This document shows positions 25,363-32,761 of a stretch of DNA of 41,342 nucleotides, piece by piece (position 1 is the stretch's first letter; each line of letters starts with the position of its first letter). Source of the DNA: an uncultured Clostridia bacterium (lineage in GTDB: Bacteria > Bacillota > Clostridia > Christensenellales > CAG-917); NCBI GenBank assembly GCA_947382865.1, contig CANDBF010000012.1, positions 1-41,342 of the forward strand, read 5' to 3'. The position numbers and the translations under genes are program-made. The notes below the pieces were generated by a model. The model worked only from the letters and a program-made list of their open reading frames with translations, made no database searches and was not told the DNA's origin.

Positions 25363-26316
25363 ATGTATACAAGATGTCCCAGTTGCAGAGCGGAGATAAG
25401 TTTTATGCCTCCTGCAAATCCGGAATCACTCCCAGAAGGCTACAAGCACCGCATAAGATGCCCTCACTGCGGCGTGACTATCGGCGTAAAAATCAATAAA
25501 ATAGACGTGGCGGCAACGTATCCCGGCGGATACCCGAATGCAAATCCCGCATATCAGCAACCCTATGCTCCTTATGCGCAGGCGCCGACGTATCCCGCAA
25601 GCAGCGGCTTTGCGCCCGTAAATACGGCTCCCGAGGCAGTTTCTGGCTTCGACACGACCGAAACGAAAGCCAAACCCGAAAAGAAATCCGGCATAAGCAG
25701 AAATATCTTTATGCTCATCTTCTCGCTCGGCTTCATCATGCTGTCCATTATGGGCTATCTTATCGCTAAAGGCACCGTAACCATGATGGAAGGCACCGAA
25801 ACTTGGGCGGCAGGCATAACCAGTTTCAGCGGTATTGGACAGTGGGAAATGCTCTGCACCAACTTTGAAGCGTTCAAATCGATTTTCTCAATGCAGGAAG
25901 GCATTATGGGCATTATGCTCGGCATCGCGGCAATTATGCCTATGGTGCTGTTTACGTTTGCGGGCATAAGTTTCATAATCGCGTTCTTCGGGCTCATATT
26001 CAAGAAGTACAACAAGACGCTCAATCTGATATTCAGCATAATCATTGGAGCAGCGGCAATCACTACGTTCTTCCTATTCTATATTAATCCCACAACGCTT
26101 GCAGGATTTGCAGGAGAAAATTTCTTATCGACTTTCCTGCCTTACATGTTGCTTACACAAAACACAGATTATACTATAATCTCTTTCTTTATGGATATTC
26201 AGGCGCACAGTATGTGGACGCCTCTGTACTTCGCAATCGCAGGCGCGGCTTGGGGTCTGTTGCAGTTCATATTCTCTCTGATATTCATGAAGTCTATGAA
26301 GAAAAAGGTCAACTGA
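25363..26316 (+). CDS. Zinc-ribbon membrane protein of unknown function
   Basis: 317 residues from the ATG at 25363, which is served by AAGGAG; a TTG nine bases earlier overlaps the ribosome site and is unlikely. The N-terminus is a zinc ribbon (CPSCRAEI then CPHCG, like zinc_ribbon/MJ0042 types). A flexible Pro/Tyr/Ala-rich linker (50-100) follows, then four to five hydrophobic helices. The soluble head faces the cytoplasm by the positive-inside rule. It has a strong own promoter and terminator, so it is a single-gene unit. Function unknown. Confidence 0.75.
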   Translation: MYTRCPSCRAEISFMPPANPESLPEGYKHRIRCPHCGVTIGVKINKIDVAATYPGGYPNANPAYQQPYAPYAQAPTYPASSGFAPVNTAPEAVSGFDTTETKAKPEKKSGISRNIFMLIFSLGFIMLSIMGYLIAKGTVTMMEGTETWAAGITSFSGIGQWEMLCTNFEAFKSIFSMQEGIMGIMLGIAAIMPMVLFTFAGISFIIAFFGLIFKKYNKTLNLIFSIIIGAAAITTFFLFYINPTTLAGFAGENFLSTFLPYMLLTQNTDYTIISFFMDIQAHSMWTPLYFAIAGAAWGLLQFIFSLIFMKSMKKKVN

Positions 26317-26339
26317 CAAGCAGTTTCTGTAAGAAGTTT

Positions 26340-26367
26340 ACGCACCCTCTGACGGGGGTGCGTTTTT
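26340..26367 (+). terminator. Intrinsic terminator
   Basis: ACGCACCC and GGGTGCGT around an 8-nt loop, ending in TTTTT, 24 nt after the stop of the zinc-ribbon membrane protein. Confidence 0.85.
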
Positions 26368-26371
26368 AATA

Positions 26372-26398
26372 CCCCATAAAACAGAGCGTTTTATGGGG
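26372..26398. repeat. Perfect 11-bp hairpin at the start of the repeat region
   Basis: CCCCATAAAAC and GTTTTATGGGG around AGAGC. Read on the minus strand together with the preceding bases it gives GGTCCCC-(A)AAACGCTC-TGT-TGGGG, the same pattern as a hairpin at 30264-30292. Confidence 0.6.
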
Positions 26399-26433
26399 AC
26401 CCCATTTTGCACATAATGAGTGTTCGTCATAAT

Positions 26434-26967
26434 CTTATCAGGCTGATGGTGACGTGGTCTGCAAAGGGTGAAAGAGTGCAGTCTCTTGAAATAGCGGCTC
26501 GGCGTACTCCACCTTATCAAGCTGAGGGTATAAGTGCTCTAAAATGGTGCACGGCGGGTACTCTAAATAAAAATGCCCCCTCTTTCCCTTCGGGCTTTTC
26601 TCCCACCACTCGAATTAGGAACGTGCACTATATTTTAATGCAATTTTCCCCCCTCCTCAGGTGTTCCCCCTATTGCGGTCTCTCACTTGGTGTACCCAAG
26701 TGAGCCTCTCCGCAAGCCTTCGGCGGGGGAACACAACGCGATTGGACTTTCAGTCAACAATCGCTATTCCGTCGCTACGCTCCTTACGGCGCTCGCATAT
26801 ACAGGCATAGAGCTCTGTTTATGCCACTCGCTCGGGGCAATAAAAACAGAATTTGCCCCTCGCTTGTACTAAACGTCAAGCTCGGCACTCACGGGGCGTT
26901 CGCCCTGCGAACGCTGGCAGTCTCTTGAACGGCGACTCGTCGTGTTCCACCTTATCAACCCATATTA
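26434..26967 (+). repeat. Dispersed repeat block B, composite copy
   Basis: Two units with CAGTCTCTTGAA followed by TCCACCTTATCAA lie at 26479-26520 and 26918-26957. The first is preceded by TTATCAGGCTGATGGTGACG (26435-26454). The part 26512-26625 aligns end to end with 41229-41342. Exact matches also link it to 6597-6742 and 15575-15681. The 774-nt gap 26317-27090 contains no believable gene. Confidence 0.7.
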
Positions 26968-27093
26968 TAAAACCGCGATATTGAGATGAAGAACGCGAAA
27001 GAGACATTTTTGCGAACCGCCTAACGTACTGACGTACGTGACGGCGAGCAAAAATGCCTCTGACAAAGTTATTCGCTCAATAGCGCGGTTTTA
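26968..27093. repeat. Covarying hairpin repeat, copy 2 (ypeB end)
   Basis: 126 nt. Outer arms TAAAACCGCGATATTGAG (26968-26985) and CTCAATAGCGCGGTTTTA (27076-27093) pair at 17 of 18. Inner arms GAGACATTTTTGC (27001-27013) and GCAAAAATGCCTC (27048-27060) pair at 12 of 13, the other being G-T. The tip 27015-27044 is identical to copy 1 and can fold as CGTAC-TGAC-GTACG. The last three bases are the ypeB stop codon. Confidence 0.85.
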
Positions 27094-28506
27094 CATTGTG
27101 CGCATGCCCATGCCGTTATCATCTATGACATAGAGAATGTTCACCTCGTCGCCCGAAAGAGCGTCGATATAGATGAAGTACGTTCCGTCGCTGTGGCACT
27201 CGAATTCGTAGGTCAGCACTTCGCTCTTTCCGTGAAGAGGAATGAGCGCAAGTCTGCCTTCGCTTTCGCAAGGCAGGGACAGCTTTTCCGCCGCCTGCGC
27301 CGCGGTTACGACGGGCGTGGGAAGCTGTCTGTCTCTATGATTGAACGCATAGTGAGTGGCGTCAAGCCCTATGACTCTGCTGTCCCTTTCTCTGACCTTG
27401 ACCTTAACGAGGTCGGCATACAGGATTACGCCGTTCTGCACAGGAGCGAGGTTTATATAGCACTCTCCGTTCATTGACGACGACCACACGACCTGCATAT
27501 CCTTAAAGCCCAGTCTGTCCGCAAACGCAAGCGCGTTCTGCTGGCAGGTGGGACCCGCTTCCTGTTTGACCGCCTGTTCCGCGCCCGATGACGTCGACAT
27601 ATTGAAAGCCACGAGCTTGCCGCCCTGTCTGCTTATCTGAACAAACGCGTCCGCGCCGTCTACAAGCAGGCTATAATTGAAAGTGGGTATATCGCCGTTA
27701 CCATCGCCTATATATTCCACGTTGCTTATATCATAGCCCTTGAAGTAGTCGGTTATAAAATCCACTCCGATCTTAGCGGTGATTTCCTCTCCTATAAACG
27801 CGATAGGCTCTCTGTTTTCGAGCGCGTCGGAGAAAGGCCCGTCGTAAATCATTTCGGGATATTCAAAGCTCGGGTCGGAAAACTGCGAGAACGCGGAAGT
27901 AAAGCCTTCGAGCGCGCCGCCGTCGCCGACGAACATCTTGCCCTCGCCGAGCGAATTCTGCACCTGTTCGAGCGCGTTCATATATAAGTCCGCCATATCG
28001 CCCATTTTCATGAGCTTTTCTCTCTCCTCGGCGGTAAGCGGCGTTCCGTTGCCCACTCTGCGCGCGAGAGACTGCGAGTAGTCTCCGAGCTGATTGACAA
28101 ACTTCTGCGCCTGCAAAATACCGTCGTCCTGACTCTCGAACATGGCGAGGCTGTTTTCGGCAAGGCTCGCCGAAGCCCATACCTCATAGAGCAGAGACTG
28201 CTGCATACGCGGAGAATTGGATACTCCGATTTTGCGAAGCGTGACTCCTAGTCCGCTTGCGCCGTCCAGCAAATCGTAATACGCTCTTGAATACACCGCG
28301 TCCATCTGGCGCTGATACGTCTCGTGCGTCTGCACGGTTCTGTCGGCAAAATACAGCGCTACGGACAAGCCCACTATCGCGCTTGCGCACAATCCGAAAG
28401 CCGTGCCGAGAACGGCGGTCTTGACGACCTTTCCGTTTTTGCCTTTCTTGTTTTTCTTGTTGTCCTGCGGTTCTTCGCAGAAGACTCTTACCTGTTTTGT
28501 ACTCAT
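27091..28506 (-). CDS. ypeB: Germination protein YpeB
   Basis: Partner of SleB that keeps the lytic enzyme stable and correctly placed in the dormant spore. I start at the ATG at 28506 (471 aa) because GAGGTG lies 7 nt before it; the ATG at 28512 is too close. A lysine-rich N-terminus precedes one membrane helix (about 30-52), a helical region with ADRTVQTHETYQRQMDAVYSRAY-type family sequence follows (about 55-190), and PepSY-like repeats make up the C-terminal half. It follows sleB by 32 nt, the standard order. The stop codon is formed by the hairpin repeat. Confidence 0.93.
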   Translation of the reverse strand: MSTKQVRVFCEEPQDNKKNKKGKNGKVVKTAVLGTAFGLCASAIVGLSVALYFADRTVQTHETYQRQMDAVYSRAYYDLLDGASGLGVTLRKIGVSNSPRMQQSLLYEVWASASLAENSLAMFESQDDGILQAQKFVNQLGDYSQSLARRVGNGTPLTAEEREKLMKMGDMADLYMNALEQVQNSLGEGKMFVGDGGALEGFTSAFSQFSDPSFEYPEMIYDGPFSDALENREPIAFIGEEITAKIGVDFITDYFKGYDISNVEYIGDGNGDIPTFNYSLLVDGADAFVQISRQGGKLVAFNMSTSSGAEQAVKQEAGPTCQQNALAFADRLGFKDMQVVWSSSMNGECYINLAPVQNGVILYADLVKVKVRERDSRVIGLDATHYAFNHRDRQLPTPVVTAAQAAEKLSLPCESEGRLALIPLHGKSEVLTYEFECHSDGTYFIYIDALSGDEVNILYVIDDNGMGMRTM

Positions 28507-28538
28507 ATTCATTCACCTCGATTATACCCAGCGCGCTG

Positions 28539-29495
28539 TCAGCAGAACGCGTGGTTTCCAATATTGAGCTTTATCGTGCGCGAGAGCATCCATTTGCTCG
28601 TCGCGGTTCTGGGATTGTAGTAGAACAGACATCCGTAGGAGGGGTCCCATCCGTTGAGAGCGTCTCTCGCCGCTTTGAACGCGCTGTCGTTGGGAGTCAT
28701 GTTTATCTGTCCGTCCGCAACGCAGTCGAACGCGCCCGACTGATATACCACTCCCGCGATAGAATTCGGGAAACTGGAACTTCTCACTCTGTTGAGCACC
28801 ACAGCCGCAACCGCGACCTGTCCCGTATACGGCTCTCCTCTCGCCTCGCCGTACACTACGCGCGCAAGAAGATTAAGGTCGGTTGACGACGTAGTACCTC
28901 CGCCCGAAGTCGTCTGAGACCCCGACAGCGTAATTCCCATGGCCTGAGCGGTTTTCGACCCGACTACGCCGTCCGCGGGAAGTCCGTTGGCTCTCTGAAA
29001 CGCGATTACGGCAGTTTTCGTCTTTGCTCCGAACACTCCGTCCGCCTTGCCGCTGAGATACCCCCAGCTTATGAGCTTGGTCTGCATAGTCTTTACGACC
29101 GTGCCCGACGAGCCCTGTTTAAGAGCGGTACCCGTAGACGTTCCCCCCGAAGACGGGGACGAAGACGTCGACAGCGAAATTCCCATCGCCTGCGCCGTCC
29201 TTATGCCTACGACGCCGTCCGCCGTAAGCCCGTTTGCCCTTTGAAACGCGATAACCGCGCTCTTCGTCTTTGCCCCAAACACTCCGTCCGCTTTGCCGCT
29301 GAGATATCCCCAATTTATGAGCTTGGTCTGCATAGTCTTTACGACGCTTCCGGACGAGCCCTGTTTGAGAGCCGCAGCGTCCGCAATCTCGGTGTCCGTA
29401 GGATAGAATACGAGCAAACCGACGACTATCATCAGCGCCATAAACACCAGCAAACACTTTGAAGCAACGGATATTGTACTTTTCCTGATTTGCAT
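28539..29495 (-). CDS. sleB: Spore cortex-lytic enzyme SleB with two binding domains
   Basis: Lytic transglycosylase that opens the spore cortex during germination. 318 residues: a signal anchor (10-32), two PG_binding_1 domains (about 42-108 and 125-191), a Ser/Gly/Thr linker and a SleB/CwlJ hydrolase domain (about 208-318) with the catalytic glutamate in VYGEARGEPYTGQVAVAAV. Most SleB proteins have one binding domain. The two here differ at only 7 of 67 residues, so the duplication is recent or kept uniform. GAGGTG precedes ATG, and a sigma-G-like promoter lies at 29512-29540. Confidence 0.95.
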   Translation of the reverse strand: MQIRKSTISVASKCLLVFMALMIVVGLLVFYPTDTEIADAAALKQGSSGSVVKTMQTKLINWGYLSGKADGVFGAKTKSAVIAFQRANGLTADGVVGIRTAQAMGISLSTSSSPSSGGTSTGTALKQGSSGTVVKTMQTKLISWGYLSGKADGVFGAKTKTAVIAFQRANGLPADGVVGSKTAQAMGITLSGSQTTSGGGTTSSTDLNLLARVVYGEARGEPYTGQVAVAAVVLNRVRSSSFPNSIAGVVYQSGAFDCVADGQINMTPNDSAFKAARDALNGWDPSYGCLFYYNPRTATSKWMLSRTIKLNIGNHAFC

Positions 29496-29511
29496 ATTTC
29501 ACCTCTTTGCA

Positions 29512-29540
29512 TAGTGTGTATTACCCTGCCGCTTTTATAC
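29512..29540 (-). promoter_or_regulatory. Candidate sigma-G promoter of sleB-ypeB
   Basis: On the minus strand GTATA, 17-nt spacer, CACACTA, close to the sigma-G pattern (GNATR and CATNNTA). sleB-ypeB is a forespore sigma-G operon in Bacillus, which supports the reading. Confidence 0.4.
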
Positions 29541-29558
29541 AATTTTTGTAAGCTCTCC

Positions 29559-29588
29559 GTTTAACGAGCGGCAAAAGAGGCAATACTC
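29559..29588 (+). promoter_or_regulatory. Candidate sigma-F promoter of spoIIR
   Basis: GTTTA, 15-nt spacer, GGCAATACTC, close to the sigma-F pattern (GYWTA and GGNNANAHTR). The -10 ends 5 nt before the spoIIR ATG. Confidence 0.45.
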
Positions 29589-29593
29589 GTCCT

Positions 29594-30154
29594 ATGAAAA
29601 CGAAGTACATAACAAAAAAACGACTTTTTACAGCACTCGTAATCGCCGCTGTCGCCCTCCTCACGCTGTGCGCCTGCGACGTCAAAAACGTATCCCGGCA
29701 GGAAATAGCGGACAGCTGTATAAGGATACATATAAGAGCCAATTCCAACTGCGACGCCGACCAGACTGTGAAGCTCGCCGTGCGCGACGGCATAACCGCG
29801 TATCTCGAAACGGCGCTTGTAGGGTGCTCGGATAAAAAGCAGGCGTTCTCCGTCCTAGAAAGAGAAAAAGGCAATCTAATCAAAATAGCGGACGGTACGC
29901 TCGCAGAAAACGGCTTCGAGTATAAGTCGTCCATAAGGATAGACAACGAATACTTCCCCGTAAGGAACTATGACGGCTACGAGTTTCCCGAGGGCAATTA
30001 CGACGCGGTAGTTATAAATCTGGGAAGCGGAAGCGGCGACAACTGGTGGTGCGTGGCTTTCCCGCCCCTGTGCTTCGTCCCCGATACGCAGGAGGGAGAA
30101 AAAATCGTATACAAATCTTGGATAAAGGAATTGTTGGATAAAATATTCGGATAA
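29594..30154 (+). CDS. spoIIR: Stage II sporulation protein R
   Basis: Forespore-made signal protein that crosses to the intermembrane space and triggers SpoIIGA to cut pro-sigma-E in the mother cell. 186 residues. An N-terminal signal sequence with a possible lipobox (LLTLCAC) is followed by the family blocks IRIHIRANSNCDADQ, LKLAVRDG-like VKLAVRDGITAYL, and the strongly conserved GDNWWCVAFPPLCFVPD. There is no ribosome site, and the sigma-F-like -10 ends 5 nt before ATG, so the transcript may be leaderless. It is divergent from sleB, with both sporulation promoters inside 98 nt. Confidence 0.93.
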   Translation: MKTKYITKKRLFTALVIAAVALLTLCACDVKNVSRQEIADSCIRIHIRANSNCDADQTVKLAVRDGITAYLETALVGCSDKKQAFSVLEREKGNLIKIADGTLAENGFEYKSSIRIDNEYFPVRNYDGYEFPEGNYDAVVINLGSGSGDNWWCVAFPPLCFVPDTQEGEKIVYKSWIKELLDKIFG

Positions 30155-30191
30155 AACCGACCGAATGGACGGACGCCGTATTTGTTTACAT

Positions 30192-30292
30192 AAAATTGCA
30201 ATTTTGCGTACCGCAGTGCTTGATATAAGCACAAAACGTCCCTCGATTAGTGGTTTTATCGAGGTCCCCGCAAACGCTCCTGTGTGTGGGGG
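30192..30292 (+). promoter_or_regulatory. Structured leader before the helical unknown gene
   Basis: The gap holds a 14-bp palindrome AAAATTGCAATTTT (30192-30205) and three hairpins in a row: GTGCTT/AAGCAC (30216-30232), CCTCGAT/ATCGAGG (30241-30264) and CCCCGCA/TGTGGGG (30266-30291). The gene's ribosome site follows about 35 nt later. The last hairpin shares its sequence pattern with 26372-26398. Confidence 0.4.
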
Positions 30293-30332
30293 AAGAGCAT
30301 GAGGTTTGACATCCGGCGCAAAAAGGAGAAGT

Positions 30333-30749
30333 ATGAAAATTTACAGAGAAATCGTACGCAACACCGCCATGGGCGCGCAATCCATCGACAATATCGTCGG
30401 CTATATCGAATGCGACAAGCTCAAAAATCTAGCCCTTTCCCAAAAAGAGGTAATGGAGGACTTCTATCAGCGGGCGAAATCCGAACTCGGCGAAAAGGAG
30501 CTCGAGGACGCGCAGACCCACCCCGTCCAACGCGCTATGCTCAAAGCGGGAGTCAAGATGAACGCCAGCTTCGACAACAGCAACTCTCACCTTGCGAGTA
30601 TGCTTATAGACGGCTACAATATGGGCATAACGAGCGTGCAGAAGTGTATCAACGAGCTAAACCGCGATAACGTCGAGGTCCCCCAGCTCGCGCAGGATCT
30701 GATGAAGACCTACGACAAAAATATAAAAGCTCTGCGCGTATATCTGTAA
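30333..30749 (+). CDS. Helical hypothetical protein, possibly ferritin-like bundle
   Basis: 138 residues from the ATG at 30333, which has AAAGGAG 5 nt upstream; a TTG nine codons earlier has no site. No signal peptide or membrane helix. The pattern (MKIYREIVRNTAMGAQSIDN at the start, four long amphipathic helices) resembles small four-helix-bundle proteins of the DUF2383/ferritin-like type, but I see no clear metal-binding ExxH pair. It has a structured leader upstream and a terminator downstream, so it is a single-gene unit. Function unknown. Confidence 0.7.
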   Translation: MKIYREIVRNTAMGAQSIDNIVGYIECDKLKNLALSQKEVMEDFYQRAKSELGEKELEDAQTHPVQRAMLKAGVKMNASFDNSNSHLASMLIDGYNMGITSVQKCINELNRDNVEVPQLAQDLMKTYDKNIKALRVYL

Positions 30750-30801
30750 TGTATATTATTTAGTTATATATTTATATAGAATATATACAAAAATTCAAAA
30801 A

Positions 30802-30830
30802 ATAAAAGCCGTTTGCAGGACGGCTTTTAT
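30802..30830. terminator. Two-way terminator between convergent genes
   Basis: ATAAAAGCCGT and ACGGCTTTTAT, 11 bp perfect with a 7-nt loop, T-rich on both strands. Its right end includes the stop codon of the HTH gene. Confidence 0.8.
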
Positions 30831-31069
30831 CTGTTCATCAAGGGGTTATCCGTACGTTCGAGCAAATAGTCGAGCGACACGCCAAAATAATCCGCAAACT
30901 TTATTAAGGTATTGTAATCGGCTTCCCTCTCCCCGTTTTCATACCGACTTATGCTGTTCTGATTCATATTCAAATCGAGAGCAAGCCTGAGCTGGGATAT
31001 ATTTTGTTTTTTCCTTAATTCTTTCAATCTCATATAACTTTTGAAATGCGTTTTGCTATTTCTTGACAT
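30827..31069 (-). CDS. HTH (XRE family) repressor-like protein
   Basis: 80 residues: an XRE helix-turn-helix (LKELRKKQNISQLRLALDL then MNQNSISRYENGERE) and the short tail FADYFGVSLDYLLERTDNP that is common in small repressors. No ribosome site is visible; the ATG at 31069 or the ATG at 31033 could be the start. It is divergent from the BspA-like lipoprotein gene, and the 59-nt gap carries a large dyad overlapping that gene's promoter, so it probably represses the lipoprotein and perhaps itself. Confidence 0.85.
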   Translation of the reverse strand: MSRNSKTHFKSYMRLKELRKKQNISQLRLALDLNMNQNSISRYENGEREADYNTLIKFADYFGVSLDYLLERTDNPLMNR

Positions 31070-31112
31070 TAGTATACCGAGTTGGTATATTATAATTATC
31101 CCAATTCGGTAT
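31063..31112 (+). promoter_or_regulatory. Lipoprotein promoter with embedded operator dyad
   Basis: TTGACA (31063-31068), 17-nt spacer, TATATT (31086-31091). A dyad ATACCGAGTTGG (31074-31085) and CCAATTCGGTAT (31101-31112), one mismatch in 12, places one half-site between -35 and -10 and the other just after the -10. This is the classical layout for a repressor; the divergent HTH protein is the obvious candidate. Confidence 0.7.
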
Positions 31113-31128
31113 ATTTTGGAGGTATATT

Positions 31129-32598
31129 ATGAAAAACACAAAAGCAAAAGGGGCAAAGCTCGCAATACTCTGCCTGACGGCGATACTCGTTGTATCAATC
31201 GGACTGATATGTCTCAGCGCGTGCAATCCCGACGGCGGCGATGACGGCTCCGCCGAGCTAATGTCCGAAATTCAGTGCATTTTAGACGGAACGTTCGGTT
31301 ACTGCTATGCGAACAATTTGGTTGCAAGCGTTCAATTTATATATGACCAGATGCATGATATTAATCATATTGGTAATATAGGATTTTTCTTTATAGCCTT
31401 CGCAGATTTAGATGAGTGGATTAATCCCGATAACGAGACTACGGGGCATATGGCTAACTTGGAAATATATATATTCTCAGACGAGCAATCTATTACGAAA
31501 TGGATGGACGAACTCAAAAAAGAATCTCCCGAAGTCTGGGAAGAATATAAAGACTCGTATTTCATAAAAAATAACTTTTTTGTCAGCGAACGCGAAAAAG
31601 GCATCTATGAAAAGTTGATTTCATGTACTCTTCCTGACGAAAACGCTTATCCCGAATATAAATTTGTCAAAGACAGTTTGGCAGATAATCAAAACCTCAG
31701 TAAAGCACATATTTATGGAGAGTTCGGTTTTGACGAAGACAAAACTCTATATATCGACTACTTGAATTACTGTGTTGCAAATAACACAAATGTAAACAAA
31801 GAATATTTTTGTATTTCCAAAAACAGCCATGAAACCGAGGAAAACTGGGAATGGGCATTAGAATGTTACACAGTCGAAGCAAGCGAAATAGGCACTAAGT
31901 ACACCGACGACAGCTTTTCTAAGGTCGAGAACGACGTTCTGTATTCTTATACAAAACAGAAAGCGGGCTTCCGCTACGAGGAAACACCGGACGGGTATGC
32001 TTTGACAGATTATTACTATGACGATTATGCCGAAAACGTATATATCCCCGCTCAATACAACGGCAAACCTATCACGGATATCTGCGGCGCGTTCGGGTGC
32101 GAAATGTACGAAAAGCCGTATACCGTACATATACCCGCAACCATACAAAATATATCAGGATTCTCTTATTTCGTCGGGAACATCGTTCTCGACGCAAACA
32201 ATCCCTACTTCTATATCACAAACGGCTGTCTAATAGAAAGAGAAACCAAAACTCTTATCCACGCTTTCGGAAACGCGGTTATTCCCTCGGACGGAAGCGT
32301 GCTATCGATTGACGATTACGCTTTCTCGGGTAACGGCTACGTTACGAACGTAGTGATTCCAAACGGGGTTACCTCGATCGGCAGCCATACATTCCACCAC
32401 TGCAATCAGCTTGTAAGCGTCACTATTCCGAGTAGCGTCACAAATGTATCATCTTCCCTATTTAATGAATGGAATAAGCTCGAAGCAATATATTGCGAAG
32501 CGGAAAGCAAGCCCGACAGTTGGAGCGACTGGTGGCTGTACGGAGGCAGCTATCAGTCCGAACTCGAAAAACTTGTGGTTTGGGGCTACAACGCGTGA
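31129..32598 (+). CDS. BspA-like leucine-rich repeat lipoprotein
   Basis: 489 residues. An N-terminal signal with lipobox (LICLSAC, lipid Cys about residue 32) anchors it outside the membrane. Residues 35-270 are a unique region I do not recognise. Residues 285-470 carry BspA/Treponema-type leucine-rich repeats (IPAQYNGKPITDI, VVIPNGVTSIGSHTFHHC, VTIPSSVTNVSSSLFNE) ending with the usual KLEAIYCEAES and a closing segment. Such proteins bind host or microbial surfaces in known cases. GGAGG is present before ATG. Expression is probably repressed by the divergent HTH protein. Two dead relatives lie elsewhere in the window. Confidence 0.88.
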   Translation: MKNTKAKGAKLAILCLTAILVVSIGLICLSACNPDGGDDGSAELMSEIQCILDGTFGYCYANNLVASVQFIYDQMHDINHIGNIGFFFIAFADLDEWINPDNETTGHMANLEIYIFSDEQSITKWMDELKKESPEVWEEYKDSYFIKNNFFVSEREKGIYEKLISCTLPDENAYPEYKFVKDSLADNQNLSKAHIYGEFGFDEDKTLYIDYLNYCVANNTNVNKEYFCISKNSHETEENWEWALECYTVEASEIGTKYTDDSFSKVENDVLYSYTKQKAGFRYEETPDGYALTDYYYDDYAENVYIPAQYNGKPITDICGAFGCEMYEKPYTVHIPATIQNISGFSYFVGNIVLDANNPYFYITNGCLIERETKTLIHAFGNAVIPSDGSVLSIDDYAFSGNGYVTNVVIPNGVTSIGSHTFHHCNQLVSVTIPSSVTNVSSSLFNEWNKLEAIYCEAESKPDSWSDWWLYGGSYQSELEKLVVWGYNA

Positions 32599-32619
32599 TT
32601 TTTCTCTACATATTCGGCG

Positions 32620-32645
32620 GACGGCAACCTTGAAAGGTTGCCGTC
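32620..32645 (+). terminator. Intrinsic terminator after the BspA-like gene
   Basis: GACGGCAACCT and AGGTTGCCGTC around TGAA, followed by TTTT, 22 nt after the stop codon. Confidence 0.88.
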
Positions 32646-32726
32646 TTTTGTGTGATTTTCACCATATAACGTTTTTCAACCTCGCCGATAATAAAATCGG
32701 CTATTTCCCTCTTTCCTCAAATTAGA

Positions 32727-32755
32727 TTGTCAAGGATATCGGTTTATGCTAAACT
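32727..32755 (+). promoter_or_regulatory. Promoter abutting the mrnC start codon
   Basis: TTGTCA, 17-nt spacer, TAAACT, then 6 nt to the mrnC ATG. Transcription would start at or within a base or two of the ATG. Confidence 0.55.
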
Positions 32756-32761
32756 GAATTT

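Noticed and set aside
26687..26872. 61-residue ORF in the repeat region
   Set aside because: It runs through non-coding repeat sequence, has no ribosome site and shows no protein-like pattern.
26317..27093. CRISPR array in the repeat-rich gap
   Set aside because: Repeats are few, of unequal size and spacing, and no cas genes are present.
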